The position numbers were made by a program, and so were the translations under genes. Positions 31,801 to 42,546 of a stretch of DNA of 64,000 nucleotides are shown piece by piece. The DNA lies in NCBI GenBank assembly GCA_001970955.1, contig MPUH01000111.1:1-64000 (forward strand), in the 5' to 3' direction. The notes under the pieces were generated by a model, which was not told the origin of the DNA, ran no database searches, and saw only the letters and a list, made by a program, of their open reading frames with translations. Source of the DNA: Stentor coeruleus. Lineage: Eukaryota > Ciliophora > Heterotrichea > Heterotrichida > Stentoridae. Positions within the stretch are counted from its first letter, which is position 1; every line of letters starts with the position of its first letter.

Positions 31801-32661
31801 AAGTAAAGATGAATGTTGACCTTTAGGGATAATCGACACAATATGCATAAGATTTATTGTTTGAGCTTCATTTGCATTTCTAATCCCACAAAGTTGTTCA
31901 ACAAATTTTTTATAATCTTTACATTTACTTAATAAAGTTTTTATAAGCTTAGAAGCATTTACTGAATCTTCGGTTTTGTTTAAATATTCTAAAAGTGTAG
32001 GGAAAGTATAATCGCTTATAAAATTAGAAAAGTCGCATTGAAAAAGATCGAGAATTTCTGTTATTAAAGATAGAGAACTTGAACTTCTGATACAAAACCT
32101 TTTAAGACTATTATGGAAGATTTCTAAGTATTGTTCAGAGGAGATTTGGTTTATTAAAGGTCTGAAGAGTTTTAGTAAATTTAAATCATCTTTTGACACT
32201 TTATCAATAAGATATTTATTATTAAAATATTCAAGAAGTTCATTTGTTGGGATTGGTCTCGTTAAATATATTGAGCCTGGGAAGAATTCTTGAGATTTAA
32301 GACTGAGATCTAATTCAGCTTTGAATTTAGGGAGTTTTGATAGATTTTCTGTGTTTTTATGAGCTAGGTAGACAAGTTTTGATAGAGTTTTCAGATCATT
32401 AGATAGGCCAAGTCGAATATAAAACTTTAACTGAAGTTTGAAGTTGTTTGTTGCTTTTTGGAAGGCTTCAAAGATATTAGACTTAGTCTCTGGGGATATT
32501 TTGTTTTTGAGTATTCGAGATATCCTCCAGATTGCTGAAAGGTGTCTTTTAGGAATACCTGGAGTTGATAAGACTATAATAAGAGTTTCAGTCAAATGGT
32601 ATAAAGAATTTGGACTCCATTCAAGGGATAAAGCAGTCTCGATTGATTCCAGAGATTCCAT
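25891..32661 (-). CDS. GCN1: GCN1 homologue, eIF2-alpha kinase activator / collided-ribosome factor
   Basis: 2256-residue HEAT-repeat protein in a single frame. GCN1 binds ribosomes, in particular stalled or collided ones, and with GCN20 activates the kinase GCN2 to phosphorylate eIF2-alpha. The diagnostic part is the eEF3-like HEAT block at about residues 1110-1300, with GVLIAIEGLGAVLGRSFEPY, LTHGLEETKWRSKVGAIEAL and KAFSDTNPKVLEAANMAI, all strongly GCN1-like. The region downstream (about 1650-2050) corresponds to the RWD-binding part that contacts GCN2. Length is somewhat short compared with yeast and human GCN1 (about 2670), mainly because the divergent N-terminal HEAT array is reduced. 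The ATG is at 32659-32661. GC skew flips several times inside this frame (near 28020, 29660 and 31260). Confidence 0.95.
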   Translation of the reverse strand: MESLESIETALSLEWSPNSLYHLTETLIIVLSTPGIPKRHLSAIWRISRILKNKISPETKSNIFEAFQKATNNFKLQLKFYIRLGLSNDLKTLSKLVYLAHKNTENLSKLPKFKAELDLSLKSQEFFPGSIYLTRPIPTNELLEYFNNKYLIDKVSKDDLNLLKLFRPLINQISSEQYLEIFHNSLKRFCIRSSSSLSLITEILDLFQCDFSNFISDYTFPTLLEYLNKTEDSVNASKLIKTLLSKCKDYKKFVEQLCGIRNANEAQTINLMHIVSIIPKGQHSSLLVDYVTSMSQRVKTESSRGLVALALSKHVDINNAPGELLKANLTNPYFANLVYLLGLELPLNYNQNSPMMLISVLSLKIPDQLPQKIVNFLNEPISALFSLQNLTEDESFALTRCVRLGLKVYPNNPHLLKRFAKGVVSKYKKIQDYCLKNWPDVQLAALIPFILEHLNDEVHLTSFIRVFYNLCRLICGKLKNSDDVDSFLQLLTTESLINSKRTKFLLKKCSKFLENYSEKVFKTSTRCVGLALSLPNYEQKLDKLLEELNYDKVTESQQILSYVISVFEDPNFDEIGKFNNQCREILKSANLPLEPLDQNSVTRALNILWQRSLNRSAFILHSFINALHYQSYVKTNSSFFNTMCFKVLPIVFKLTPIVNDFSSNSSYQGFQNLSLSGACWDFLYALTSSSPNFGQISWYFTAALFKSARNQWSDKALSKLFKFVEEKISISQIENSEGFMMERVFLWVLRQSGTSLRATALTVMVDFLHAGKISNMDETIQEICVLIESYSSPLLNSLFQPLLDRIEPKEWKAFFDILLKLQPNTKQIVLDNLLQYSKVIPNEYWIVTPVYLCLFDETDLVSSSAADVWEKNKLQLSLEIVENHVQEYLYDENLELSLMTALALKDAISKNPDWTGSILDKAKIQFMAHKSRIGFAKLLQIICPGMTNKNLVLSTEEFILEIGMTCTDISKELLDVAILYLNTHGESLVNEFFTMIQQRTTHQNEKIRNSAVVLAGYLAKFFNSEDFRIESTIDLLLKALDMPSELLFSTVSKCLPRLVALRPQLVEALLQQEFKKLLENKPKVDKRGIGYGIACLVKGGGLKCLVSYHVLDRLESIINNKKSPDNEKAGVLIAIEGLGAVLGRSFEPYLGEVLPFIIDCFANKDLQEQAAISTKVMISRLSAHGMKRILPQLTHGLEETKWRSKVGAIEALGKMAFCAPKQLSAALPSIVPQVIKAFSDTNPKVLEAANMAISDIGSVITNPEIFQLVPVLSKALGDISHLSEAFKILIETTFHHYLDTASLSLIVPLIETGLKSRNSEYKKQACQIVGGISSLIRTPSEFAPYIERVTTAMKFSLFDSLPEVRNIAAQNLASFCEGIGSEFNETIISWLIESMEKSNLNFERSGAVHAYSEYLLYQDRWQEHLDHLLQMCKEASPIVKESYLGIFIFIPLNTQGKFEKFLSRVMPAFLERLSDDNEDVRKMVIRVVQLIIQTYCKSSLQIILPHLEQGLFDRNWRKRSSCVTLIGEMIEKIESLSRKENQQLISVEHKNRILASIYILRADHTSNINTQAAQIWKTHVDNTPKFLVSLTPELVLRLIEISDNNDAEPREIASYAIQNLIQKYQNKVFSSYINHFLTHFSAYPKGVAFVLRTVCETASRNLLITYSEKIIQILEVLLKSDDIDYLHNAGGIFHDMYQKTTIEKPDPAVMALLGKMVSYPKACKELLAFKNVGITKALLPKIMSAPERTITLELVGKIIADDLFSVKGLENVFPGMLKECNESDNMVLPVQIVVANIADSSALIQALSNMQEMISPQRQLQVINYVCKNSSMVYTSFIDKLLEMTLSNLESTENEVLAMIPETVKLILAPIDKEQYPDYFLVFKERLNSIEKIPLFNVPKGLEPFLPLIQNSLMYGNIEIKELAARSYCEVIELTETDILTSYAVMIVGPLIRVLSEKVPGDVKVSILDALFLLLQKTPLKLKPFVSQLQSTFTKALVHNEANVREAGSRNIIELLKLKPRLDLLFGDLGTLNNTADIVTKSLETLQKITKATEVPSQLLSSLCNRIINELNYKTSNDVAIEAGKLLFMINMDLSTILQCLQPNMPSIIMLSEILNKSNTDALNVATPFIDNAVRNNFDEAVQIFRLIAEAHPKESYDMAKKHFNDMAQNIGICIDVLCSFPEGMLCKDIDSFSGIFPALARECIFDDTNEEMLKNAVIKIFNVKKGDIKNVLKVLHLLDEDMQKQFRNWVQKFLG

Positions 32662-33956
32662 TTATTATTGGTCTTAGAGATAAGGGTATTTATTTATACT
32701 TTGGTAAGGTAGGTGTATATACAAATAATTGGAGGAATGGGATTTTTAAGAAAAATTAGGTTTTTTGTATATAGTTTGATAAGGTATTGTTTATTTTTAT
32801 TAAAAATTTGTATTAGGGAAACTGAAATGTGGGGTTTTTGTTTGTTGTTATAGTTTAAATATTGTTCTTACTGGGAATTAGCAGATAAATTTGCCTTTAT
32901 GGTTTGTGGATAATTAAAGGCTAGTTTTGCAATTACTGGTCCTTGTATATGCAGTTTATAAACATTGATTTGATTTTTAAGGGATTATTAATACTAATAA
33001 TTCATTACTATAGTGATATGGAAGAATCTTGGATTTGGAGGTTGACTAGCAATTTTAAGAGTTATTCACTTTAATTGTATTTTGCTTACTTGTTTTTCNA
33101 AATTATATGGTTTACTTTGAATTGGTTATATTTTTTTTTTTTAAAGGTTTTGATGTTTTTCTATTTGAACGTTAGACATTTTGAAGTTGATTATAAAATA
33201 TAATTAAGTTAAAGGATGTTAGAATTTCAGGAATAAGGAGGAAAATATTGGGGTGATAACTTTTTATATGCATTAAGTTTAGTGGTTAAAGATTTTTATT
33301 TGTAGCTGCTATATTAAAATAAGCCTTAATATTTCTGTGGAATAACCCTAACATTTTTATCGTAATTCAAATTGAATTATAGGGGATAAGATTTCATTTC
33401 ATTTAAATATTCACAAGGACTTTGTTTAAATATTCATATAATAATTTATGACTCTTAAATATTTTTGTAAAAGTATAAAGTTTAGTATCCAAAATTAAAA
33501 AATATATGTACCAATAACAAAATCCTCAACATCCTTCAAACTCTCCAACTATATTTTCCTCATCCTAAACCACAAACAAACTCAAAATTTCCCTCATAAA
33601 TTTTTTTTCTCTTATAACCATATCATCTAAAACAGTATCAAAAAAAAACTTCTCCTTTTCAAAAGCCTAAATCCTATAAATCTCTTAAAAAAAACTAAAA
33701 CAATTTAAAAACAAAACATATCCTTTTCTCTAATCCTCAAATAGCTTCCCACAAACAATTTAAACCAACCCCTTTTCTATTTTCCTAAAATAGCCTCTTC
33801 ACATACTACATCATCCTAAAACTTAAATCGTAAATTCTTAATTTCTTCTAAAAATCATAATTCTCACATCCCATCTCCTTAAATCTTAAAAACTAGCCAT
33901 CAAAAATTTACACTTTAGCCAATTTCTATGAACTCAAAAATATAACAATATTGAAA
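32662..33956. other. 1295-bp intergenic region between divergent genes
   Basis: It contains the 5' flanks of GCN1 (minus) and of the next plus-strand gene. The left half (to about 33260) is G-rich and C-poor on the plus strand; the right half (from about 33500) is C-rich and nearly G-free. A run of T lies near 33130. A single N at 33099 marks an unresolved base or join, here without visible duplicated flank. I see no coding sequence, RNA gene or repeat family. Confidence 0.5.
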
Positions 33957-35426
33957 ATGGCATACAAGATTAACGAGAGCCTTAGTCCCAGTAAAAACAC
34001 TTACGAAATCCTCATGGAAGAAACCTCAGAAGCATCTTCTGAATTAACTCAACTTTGCTTAGAAATTTCAGGAACTCCTGAGTATAACACCTTGTTGTCA
34101 ATAGAAGAACAGTTTAATTCAATTATGTATTCATGGATAGATCTAAGTGAATCATTAACAAAACAAATCGCTAAGCATAAAAAACTTGCTAAAGAAATTA
34201 TTATTAAAAATCAACGATATCGTGCTATCTCTGATGAAAAACTCTTAAGGAAAAAAAGAAAACTTAGAGAAAAAGAAAGCAGTATCAAGTTAAAACAAAG
34301 GCATATAAACAAAAGCTTGAGTAAAATTAGGAAATTGTGGAAAGGGAATCTTAGAGATATGGAGTGCAAAATCTCAGCACAAAAAGTAAGAAAAATTGAG
34401 TTTAAGGAAAAAATCGACAACATTAAAGACCAAGTCATAAACGATCTAGCTAAAAGATCTGACCTATCTTTTATTGAAAGGCAAAGAAAACTAGCAATGA
34501 CTGAAAGCAAAGGAATATCAAGGAATCAGGCTTCAATCGAGCCAAGTCTGATTTTTTCTGAGCATTCCGAAGAGCAGATAAATGAAAGTTATGCTTTCGA
34601 AGAACTCATGAAAGAAATCGATGCACAAAAAGGACCATCAAAAAGAAACCAGTCAAATATCTCAATAGAAAAATCATTTGGTGGGTGGAAAAGTGAATAT
34701 GATAGTGAAAATGATAGTATCCTTCCAGTAAACCCTGCTGAGATAAAAAAAGCTATCGAAGTTTTAAAAAAAGCTAACCTTCTAAACCCTAATAATGGAG
34801 GAGTACTTCACAAACTTACTGATTTAATCAATAACCCTGATAATTCAGAAAGACTTGAACTAATATTGCAGTTAATAAATTTTCATAGTAAACCCTCACA
34901 AGATATAAGCAATAGTCTAGACTTCCAACCAGTCAAAGAGAAAAAACCATCAAGTCCAATCCCTAATGAAGGTGTAGAAAACTTCATTTTATCTAAAGAG
35001 TCTCCTTTGACAAGTCAAAACACTACAAAACTTTTAACCCATCCTGAACCTTTAAAAGAACATGGACTTTGTGAGAACTTTCAATCAGAAAAACTTGACC
35101 AGACTCATATGGAAGAGTCTATAGAAATCCCATTTTTCGATGTTGATATGAGATTCGCTACTAGTGAATCAGCTAATAAACCTCCAAGACTCTCTGAATA
35201 TAATCAAGGTCAACAAGAACTTCTTAGTCTTGATAATTTGTCACCAACTGAAATCAAAGCTAGCCCTGTGAAAAAACAAACCACTTTAGACTATCAGTCT
35301 ACTGGAATTAGTAGTCAAACTGGTTTCCGTTCACGTATAACCTTGAAAACTGCAGGGTCTGAATTCTCACAAAAAGTTTTTACGCCTGGGTCTAAAAGTA
35401 TAGAAGAAGCATTTAAAGATATGTAA
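33957..35426 (+). CDS. Unknown protein with N-terminal coiled coil, 489 aa
   Basis: I place the start at the ATG 33957-33959; the frame is open six bases further upstream but only to a TTG. Residues about 65-180 are a basic helical segment (KLLRKKRKLREKESSIKLKQ). The remaining 300 residues are largely polar and Ser/Asn/Pro-rich and look disordered, with one helical patch (EIKKAIEVLKKANLL, about 258-275). No known domain is recognised. It converges on the next gene with only 31 bp between the two stop codons. Confidence 0.72.
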   Translation: MAYKINESLSPSKNTYEILMEETSEASSELTQLCLEISGTPEYNTLLSIEEQFNSIMYSWIDLSESLTKQIAKHKKLAKEIIIKNQRYRAISDEKLLRKKRKLREKESSIKLKQRHINKSLSKIRKLWKGNLRDMECKISAQKVRKIEFKEKIDNIKDQVINDLAKRSDLSFIERQRKLAMTESKGISRNQASIEPSLIFSEHSEEQINESYAFEELMKEIDAQKGPSKRNQSNISIEKSFGGWKSEYDSENDSILPVNPAEIKKAIEVLKKANLLNPNNGGVLHKLTDLINNPDNSERLELILQLINFHSKPSQDISNSLDFQPVKEKKPSSPIPNEGVENFILSKESPLTSQNTTKLLTHPEPLKEHGLCENFQSEKLDQTHMEESIEIPFFDVDMRFATSESANKPPRLSEYNQGQQELLSLDNLSPTEIKASPVKKQTTLDYQSTGISSQTGFRSRITLKTAGSEFSQKVFTPGSKSIEEAFKDM

Positions 35427-35457
35427 TTATAACTTAAAATTTATATCAAAATTATTG

Positions 35458-35916
35458 TTAAGAGAAAGTTTTTGATAGTAAAATTTTCAAATTCCTACCT
35501 GGAGTTGATATTTGCATGTTTTTTTGGGATATTTTATATTGTGAGGATGATGAGGCAAGTTTGGTTTTTATAGTAAAAGATTGGTATTTTTTCTGACGTT
35601 TTTGAGGGTTTGGAAGATGAGATGCGCTTTTTGGGGTGACTTGGTTTTGTTTTAAGATGATGTTGTTTGATATATATTTTTTGCGTTTACTAAATCGACC
35701 TGATTTTTGTAAAAATTCAGTTTGTCGTTGACGTGATATGTCAATATAAATAGGCTTTATTATAGTGTTTATGCTGGTATTTTCGAAAACTTTGGATGGG
35801 CAGAACTGTGGCATGTTCCAGTTTTTGGTGAATTTGTTTATTGTGTTGAAGGGGATTGTGAATTTTTTTGGCATATCATAATTTACCATCTCAAATAAAG
35901 TTAGAGGTTTTTCCAT
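35458..35916 (-). CDS. Small basic unknown protein, 152 aa
   Basis: Open ATG-to-TAA frame. The protein is strongly basic (many Lys and Arg, e.g. KSGRFSKRKKYISNN) and Ser/Gln-rich in its second half, with no membrane segment. It has no family resemblance that I can name. The upstream region has the G-rich plus strand (C-rich sense strand) typical of 5' flanks in this window, which supports a real gene. Confidence 0.6.
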   Translation of the reverse strand: MEKPLTLFEMVNYDMPKKFTIPFNTINKFTKNWNMPQFCPSKVFENTSINTIIKPIYIDISRQRQTEFLQKSGRFSKRKKYISNNIILKQNQVTPKSASHLPNPQKRQKKYQSFTIKTKLASSSSQYKISQKNMQISTPGRNLKILLSKTFS

Positions 35917-36521
35917 TTATATTTTTATGTTTTTAAAGATTTATAGAGATGAAGAGTTTAAGAATTTTATGATTAGGATGATAGGTTTGGTGATGAGAGT
36001 GAATTTTGAAGAGATGGATAATTGAGAAAAATAGAGAGATATTGTGAAAAGATGGATTATTTTGGTAAAAAAAAAATAGAGGTGATTTATTAAGGACAGT
36101 TTATGAGATTTTTTTTTGGGTTTAAGTTGTTGTTGGGGAATGAATGATTATAGGAAATTGTAGATAAAAATGTGGGAAGTTTTTTATAATTTTATGAAAG
36201 CTTTAATTAGATATAATGCTTTTTAGGATAATTTTTGGATTTTAGTTAGTAAAAAATGGAGGCTTGATTGGGGATTAGATGTGAGATATAGAAAATATGC
36301 ATGAGAATAAATAGTAATAATAGTTGAAAATATAAAAAAATATATAGTTTTGTAGATACTCTGAAATAAATTTTATGATCATGATGGAATTTACAAATAT
36401 AGCAACAACAAAAAATCATAATTCACAATAAAACCCCAACTTAAATACCAAAATCATAAAACCATATCAAAATCCCTAATTTCTTATCTTTCTTAACAGT
36501 ATACTTAATTACTTTTTAAAT
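35917..36521. other. 605-bp intergenic region with strong GC-skew switch
   Basis: No gene is seen. By hand count, 36001-36360 has about 81 G and 6 C, whereas 36421-36520 has about 21 C and 1 G. The switch is near 36365-36400. Both neighbouring genes are on the minus strand. Confidence 0.6.
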
Positions 36522-39500
36522 CTATTTCAGCGATGGTTCAAGTCTTTGCAAATATATCGCTTCCAAGTTTCTAAGTCCCGCTGGTTTAGGATAATTCGGC
36601 TTCTTATGTTTCTTAATCTTCTTTTTCTTCTGCACCTGTGGAGTATTAATAATAATCTCAGGTTCCATAATCTCCAAATCATCAATCTTAATCTCCATTT
36701 CAGGTTCTTCATTAACAACTTCCTGTTTTTTCCTCTTTCTTTTATCCAAATACGCATCTTTATCTATAACCTCCAAAACTTTTGCCCCAATAAAATTCCT
36801 CCTAACTCTAACTTTCCCACCTTCCATCTCAATATTAGCAAAATGCACATTTCTTGGATCAATTTCAATACAATTAGCATTATAATGCGTTATAAGTTTC
36901 TCAGTAAAAATAGGTAAATTAGTTTTAGGGTCAAGTTTTGGTAAACCTTTAAAATCTTTTTTAACCCGACAATAAACTTTTCCTATTTTATTCCAAACAA
37001 CAACCGCTTCAGGTTCATCAGGGTCTTGAAAAGCTCTAGGAAAATCATAATCATCTTCTCTTCTAACAGTTTTCCCTATACTCCAAGTCCCATCTTTTTC
37101 GTTTTCAACGTCTAAAACTTTTGCACAATTAAAATTCCTTTTAGCTGATATTTTAGTCCCAGAAGATTTCGACCTTAGAAAGCCAACTTTTACATCTCCA
37201 TGGTCTACATTTTCAAGTAAATACTGGTCGATATCAATAGGAGTTTTATAAGGATCTTTATCATCCATTAACAACGAGTCTTTAAATGTCTTACTTACAA
37301 CAATTTTTTTCCCTGAAGGTTTATGACTTACAACAATAGAATCAGCCCATTCTTCATCGATTTCTGCATTTTCAACATCAAGTTCGAATTCTTCAGGAAT
37401 AATGTCTAGGATTCTTGGAGGGGGGACTTTGGGTATAGGGAAACTAAGATCTTCAAAGCTTATATTCCAATAATCACTTTTAACTATAGGAGGTTCATTC
37501 ATTATAATCTTAGGACTTTCTCCAGTTGATTCTCCTTTAACAATAACCCTTGGAGTTTCAATAATAATATCATCACTAGCATAAGTTTCTCTAGCAAGAT
37601 GGTCACCTTTAATTGGTTCAGCAAGTTCAAAAATTGTTCTATTTGAGTTTTCATCTTCAGGTTCTGGGAAGATTTTACTTGGATCAAGACCTAAGCTTTC
37701 TAATCTGTCAGTATCATCTCCTTTTGTTGTAAAAACATTGAAATTTTGAGATTTTAGTGCTTCTGATGGAGGTGAGACCCCTGCATTAACACCTATTTTC
37801 AATTGAGAAGAAGTACTTGATATTGCAAATGATAGGATTATAATATCATAAATAGTTAAAATCATAAGGGATATTGTTATGATAAGACTATCGACTGATA
37901 ATGCGAAAACAACTGAGTCACTTGAGAATATGATTAGGGAATATACTAGAGAACCTAATGTTGGAAGAGTTGTGAGGATTAATGAGATGTAACTGAAGAG
38001 AATAAGTGGTCTATAAAGATTGGATTTTTTATCATAACTAGCTTGAAAACAGGAACATCCAAATATACTTGTGTCTAGTAATCGAATAAATTTGAAACTT
38101 ATGAGGACGGCTAGAGGGAGGATGATCCATTTGGCCATTTTTTTGTTAGAAAGCCAGAACTTGTGTGCGGAATCTTTTTGGAGAACGCCGTAGAAGTAGA
38201 TTACCCCAAATGTTATGTTGACAAAAAAATGCCCTACTGTGCATATTAGAAGAAGGATAAACGCAAGCTGGATATCAGAATTACCAGAAAGAAGACGTCG
38301 TCCTTTGGTAGTTTCGCTTTTTGAGATTTCATCTAAAACACCTACCCAACTAAAAGTTTCGACTATGCCACAAGAACCTATGGTCGCTGAGATAAAAGAT
38401 GTTGTGGGGAAAAAGAATTTAGAGGCTGCTAAAATACTTCCCGCCCCTACACTTGTCACAGTAAACGGTAGTGGTGCTTCTTCAAAACCGTTTATATAAG
38501 AACTTACTGTTACATTGCACACTCCATTATCATAATTACAAGCTTCATTATCACAATTATCATCACAAATACCATTTTTTAACATTTCAGCAAAACACCC
38601 ATCAGCACATAAATCTAAAACACAAACCCCGGAATTGTTTTTATAATCTTCTGGACATATATCTATACATGTATGAGAATAAAGAACATTAGGAGAAATA
38701 CATGATGTACAGTTTTCAGATGATTGAAAACAAGTTGAACAAATTTCTGTGCATGGATAACATTCAAAATTTGATGAATATGTTGATTCTGGACATGATT
38801 GATTACATGTGTTGTTATAAAAATAATAAGGGAGTTCACAGCTTGTGCAATTATTTGTGGAAATAAAACATTCAGAACATGGAGATATGCAGGGATCACA
38901 CTCAGAGTTAATAGCTGTTGTTCCATCAGGACAAATTTCTAAACAAGAGTTCTCATATAGCAAATAAGGGTAAAAGCATTCTATACAATTATCAACCGAA
39001 TCTTGACATTTTATACAGTGATCCTCACATCCTGTACATTTATTATCAAGTTCCATAGTCCCATCAGGACATATATCAACACAACTATCTTTATAAATTA
39101 TCATCCCAGTTTCACATTCTGTACATTTATCAACAGCTAATAAACATTTTGTGCATGGGCTTATACAATCCTCACACTTTTCATTAATAAGAAGTGTAGA
39201 TATAGGACAAGAATCCACACATTTATTTTCATATAAAGAATATTCTGTTTCGCATGAAGTACAGTTTGTTGTGTAAACTGTACATGATGCACATGGAGAA
39301 GTGCAGTTTTCACATAAAGAGTTAATTTCAGTAGTTCCAGCTGGGCATTGTTCAACACAAAAGCCTTCATAAACAAAATACCCATCTTCGCATAAACTAC
39401 AATTTTCAGAACCTGTGCAATTGTTACAATAATTACTACAAGGATAGCATTTAATATTATCATCATACATTTTACTTCCACATTCTTCAACACATTCTCC

Positions 39501-42500
39501 ATCTTTTAGTAACAATGGACTTATGCACTCTGTACAATTAACCACAACATTAGAACATTGATAACAATTATCAGAACATTCTTCACATATAAAATTATCA
39601 GTTTCAGTAGTCCCACTTGGGCATTCTTCATAACAAGAATTATTAAAAAAATAAGGGAAATCAATAAGACATGTAAGACAATGATAAGGTTCAAATTCAC
39701 ATGTTTTGCATGGAGAGTGGCAACCGAATCCAAGTCCAACACTTCCTAAATCAATATAATTATTTGAATACCAACTTGAAACATCTATCCAATAAGTGCC
39801 GATTTCAGTAGGATTTCCTATACCAAACAATTTTATCTGAATCTCCCCATCTGCTGTTTCTGTATCAGAATATATAAACGTAACATTTTTTCCATCAATA
39901 CTGCATTTTTCATTCCCAGAGCATATATCATTAGTTATAAGATCATAATCATCTGAGAAACTAAAAATAAAATACCCTCCTGGTTGTACTTTATTACTTA
40001 AAGTTAAAGTAAAATCATAATCACTAAAATACCCAACCCCATCATCATAAACAACATCAACTATCATTTTTCCATATGTTAAAACCTGTATACTAGTATC
40101 ACTAATCATCTTATCAATACTATAACCATTAATATAAGTATATATTGCAAAACTATCTGATAAGGCACTTGTTGATGGGTTTATACAATTTAATACAGTA
40201 AAAGAAAAAGTATTAGTTGTTGAAGTTGTTGAAAGTTGTACTATAGCATTTAATATATTTGATTGAGTTAAACTACAACTTATAGAACTTAATGTGGTTT
40301 TAGGGCTACATGATGGATTATTAGATAGGGTAACTTGATTAGGGAAAGTGATTATTATACTACTTCCTGAATAAATAGGGTTATATGGGGTAATAGTAAA
40401 AGTTAAATCACTTGTTGCTCCTATAACATCACTTGAAGTTTCAATTATAACTGATGTTAAAATATGAGCTATAGTCATAGTAGCTGTTAAACCTGTAGAC
40501 ACGGTATCAACTTTTAAATTGTTATACATAGTTGTGATAATAAAAGAATGTGAAGTTTGAAAAGACCCTGGATTCTTAAGTCCTGATATAATAAAACTGA
40601 TTGTCCCTGATGATAAGTAGCTACTACCGCTTATTGTTATGGTTTCAGATATAAAAGAACAACTTGCGCTGCTTAGAAAACCTTGTAAATTTGAACAACC
40701 TGGAGAGTTTAATGATATTTCACTGGGTAACTCAATATAAACTGCTCCATTTTCAAGTAAAGTATGAGAAATACTAAATGAAAATGTATAATCGGTTATA
40801 TCACCTGTTGTTGATGATATATAACTTAAGACTGCTGATCCCAAAGTCCCTGGAGTTGCTGTAAATGTGCCTTGGTTGTTATAAAGAATCCCATAATTTT
40901 CATTTGAAAGTGCTGTTATTTCAAATATACTTGTTTGAGCTGTGGTTGTAGGATTTGTAACTGAAGTCATAGAAAAACTTGCAGTACCTGAAAAAGATGA
41001 TGTAAAACAAGAGGTAATTGTTAAGGTTTTACTTGAAATTGTGCAAATTAAGGATGATGAAAATGCTAGTATTGATGTACAAGTTGTTGAGGATGGTAAG
41101 GTTATTTCACTAGGGAATTTTATAGTAATAATAGAATTTGATTTGATTATTGAGTCTAGGGTTAAGGAAAATATATATGTTGTTGTTGAGTATATAGTTG
41201 TATCAGATGCTGCTATGGAAATTGATGAAAAAGTGCTTAAGGTTGAAGTAAATGTGCAACCTGTTGAACTTGTGGCTACTGAGGTTTTATCGCTAGTGGT
41301 AATTGATATGGTGATATATGGAGATGGTTTTATTGAGTAAGGGTTTGTGATTTTTTTTACTACAAAGCTAAAGTTGTACTCTTCATTTTCATATTGCAAT
41401 CCTGAAGAAATACTAAGAACATTAGATGCTATACTGCCTGAAATAGAATTTGTAAATCCATAAACCCCTTCAAATACCCCAGTAAGGGTTGAACTGCTGG
41501 CGATTGTAAAATCACTAGGAAATGTTATAGTAAGTAAATACCCAGTTCCAACTGGAGCTTCTATTATCATATCAAACGAATACTCTGAACTTGAGCTTAC
41601 CTTGCTTTGAGTCCATGAAGATAATGTTAAACTCGCATCTGCAGCAACTGTTACTTGTATAGTTAACGATAAAGACTGTTCTATTGTCCCAATCGAGTCT
41701 TTAGTCCTAACATAAAACCCACTAACACTTTTTACAGAAGGTGGACCTTGCATCATACTTATACTAAGACTTACTGAGCCAATAGCCACAGATGAAGATA
41801 AATTTATAGTCACAGTACCTTTATCACAAGAACAACTAGTTACTAAAGATCCAACTGTACAACTAGTAACTAAACTTGATATACAATAATAATAATTCAC
41901 ACTAGAAGAAAGATCTGAATTAATTGTAGGTGTTGATACTTCAATTATCCCACCAGAAGGTACTGCTACATTTAAAGTTAATTGAAAAGTCCATATTGAC
42001 TCTGCAGAGACAATTTGTGAACCAAGAGATACAGTGGCGCCACCCATTGTTCCAGGTTCAATATTTACAGTTAATCCTGAAGTTGTTGATTGTATAAGTA
42101 CTGATGATGAGTAATGATATAACCCAATTGAAGTTGTTGTCATCCCTCGATTTGGGTTTACAATATAAGTGATTTCTAGTTTTCCTGTACTTGCCGTCAG
42201 AACATCTTTTGTTATTGTGCAGCTTATTGATTGTCCTGATAAAGATGAGGTTACAAGGACATAACTTGTATCAGTTGTTAGTTTAAAAGAACATGATAAA
42301 CTGCTTCCAAAGCTATACTCACTAGGGAATGTCACTGTTATTATGCTGCCTGCTGATACAATAATATTAGGAGTAAAGGTTATTTGATAATTTGTTGATT
42401 TTGATGCTGTATAGCTGTCTCCTGTAACTTGTACTTGTTTAAATGCTATTTATTCCTTACTTGTCCCGGCAGCTAAATGCATAAGAATAAAAATCAGAGC

Positions 42501-42509
42501 GAACTCCAT
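36522..42509 (-). CDS. Giant cysteine-rich multi-pass surface protein, one 15-nt intron
   Basis: The start codon (42507-42509) lies in a short first exon (42461-42509) that encodes a signal peptide (MEFALIFILMHLAAG). A 15-nt intron (42446-42460, gtaaggaataaatag, phase 1) separates it from the main exon (36522-42445); the protein is 1990 aa. The ectodomain begins with about seven beta-rich modules of 100-120 residues sharing an I-x-I-x-F-P-S-x-[YFI] motif followed by Ser-rich sequence and Cys. About 925-1290 is a furin-like Cys-rich repeat region (ECPSGTTE, CEECSDNCYQCS, and so on). About 1295-1325 is one LNR/Notch-type module (GICDDNCDNEACNYDNGVC). Several hydrophobic spans lie at about 1345-1565, then a charged cytoplasmic tail of about 420 residues with four 55-residue repeats. 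It is probably a plasma-membrane or cortical surface protein. Ligand unknown. Confidence 0.85.
42446..42460 (-). other. 15-nt spliceosomal intron in surface-protein gene
   Basis: Sense strand gtaaggaataaatag, phase 1, A at position 10. Its removal joins a signal-peptide exon to the main frame. If retained, the reading frame meets TAA inside the intron. Confidence 0.88.
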
Positions 42510-42546
42510 ATTTATAATAATAATAATCCTTAAACACTTCTAATAA

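Noticed and set aside
40942-41340. Open frame of about 130 codons on the plus strand inside the surface-protein gene, and others at 38215-38499 and 39558-39749.
   Set aside because: They are antisense to repeated, low-complexity coding sequence and have no family resemblance; the minus-strand protein is clearly the real one.
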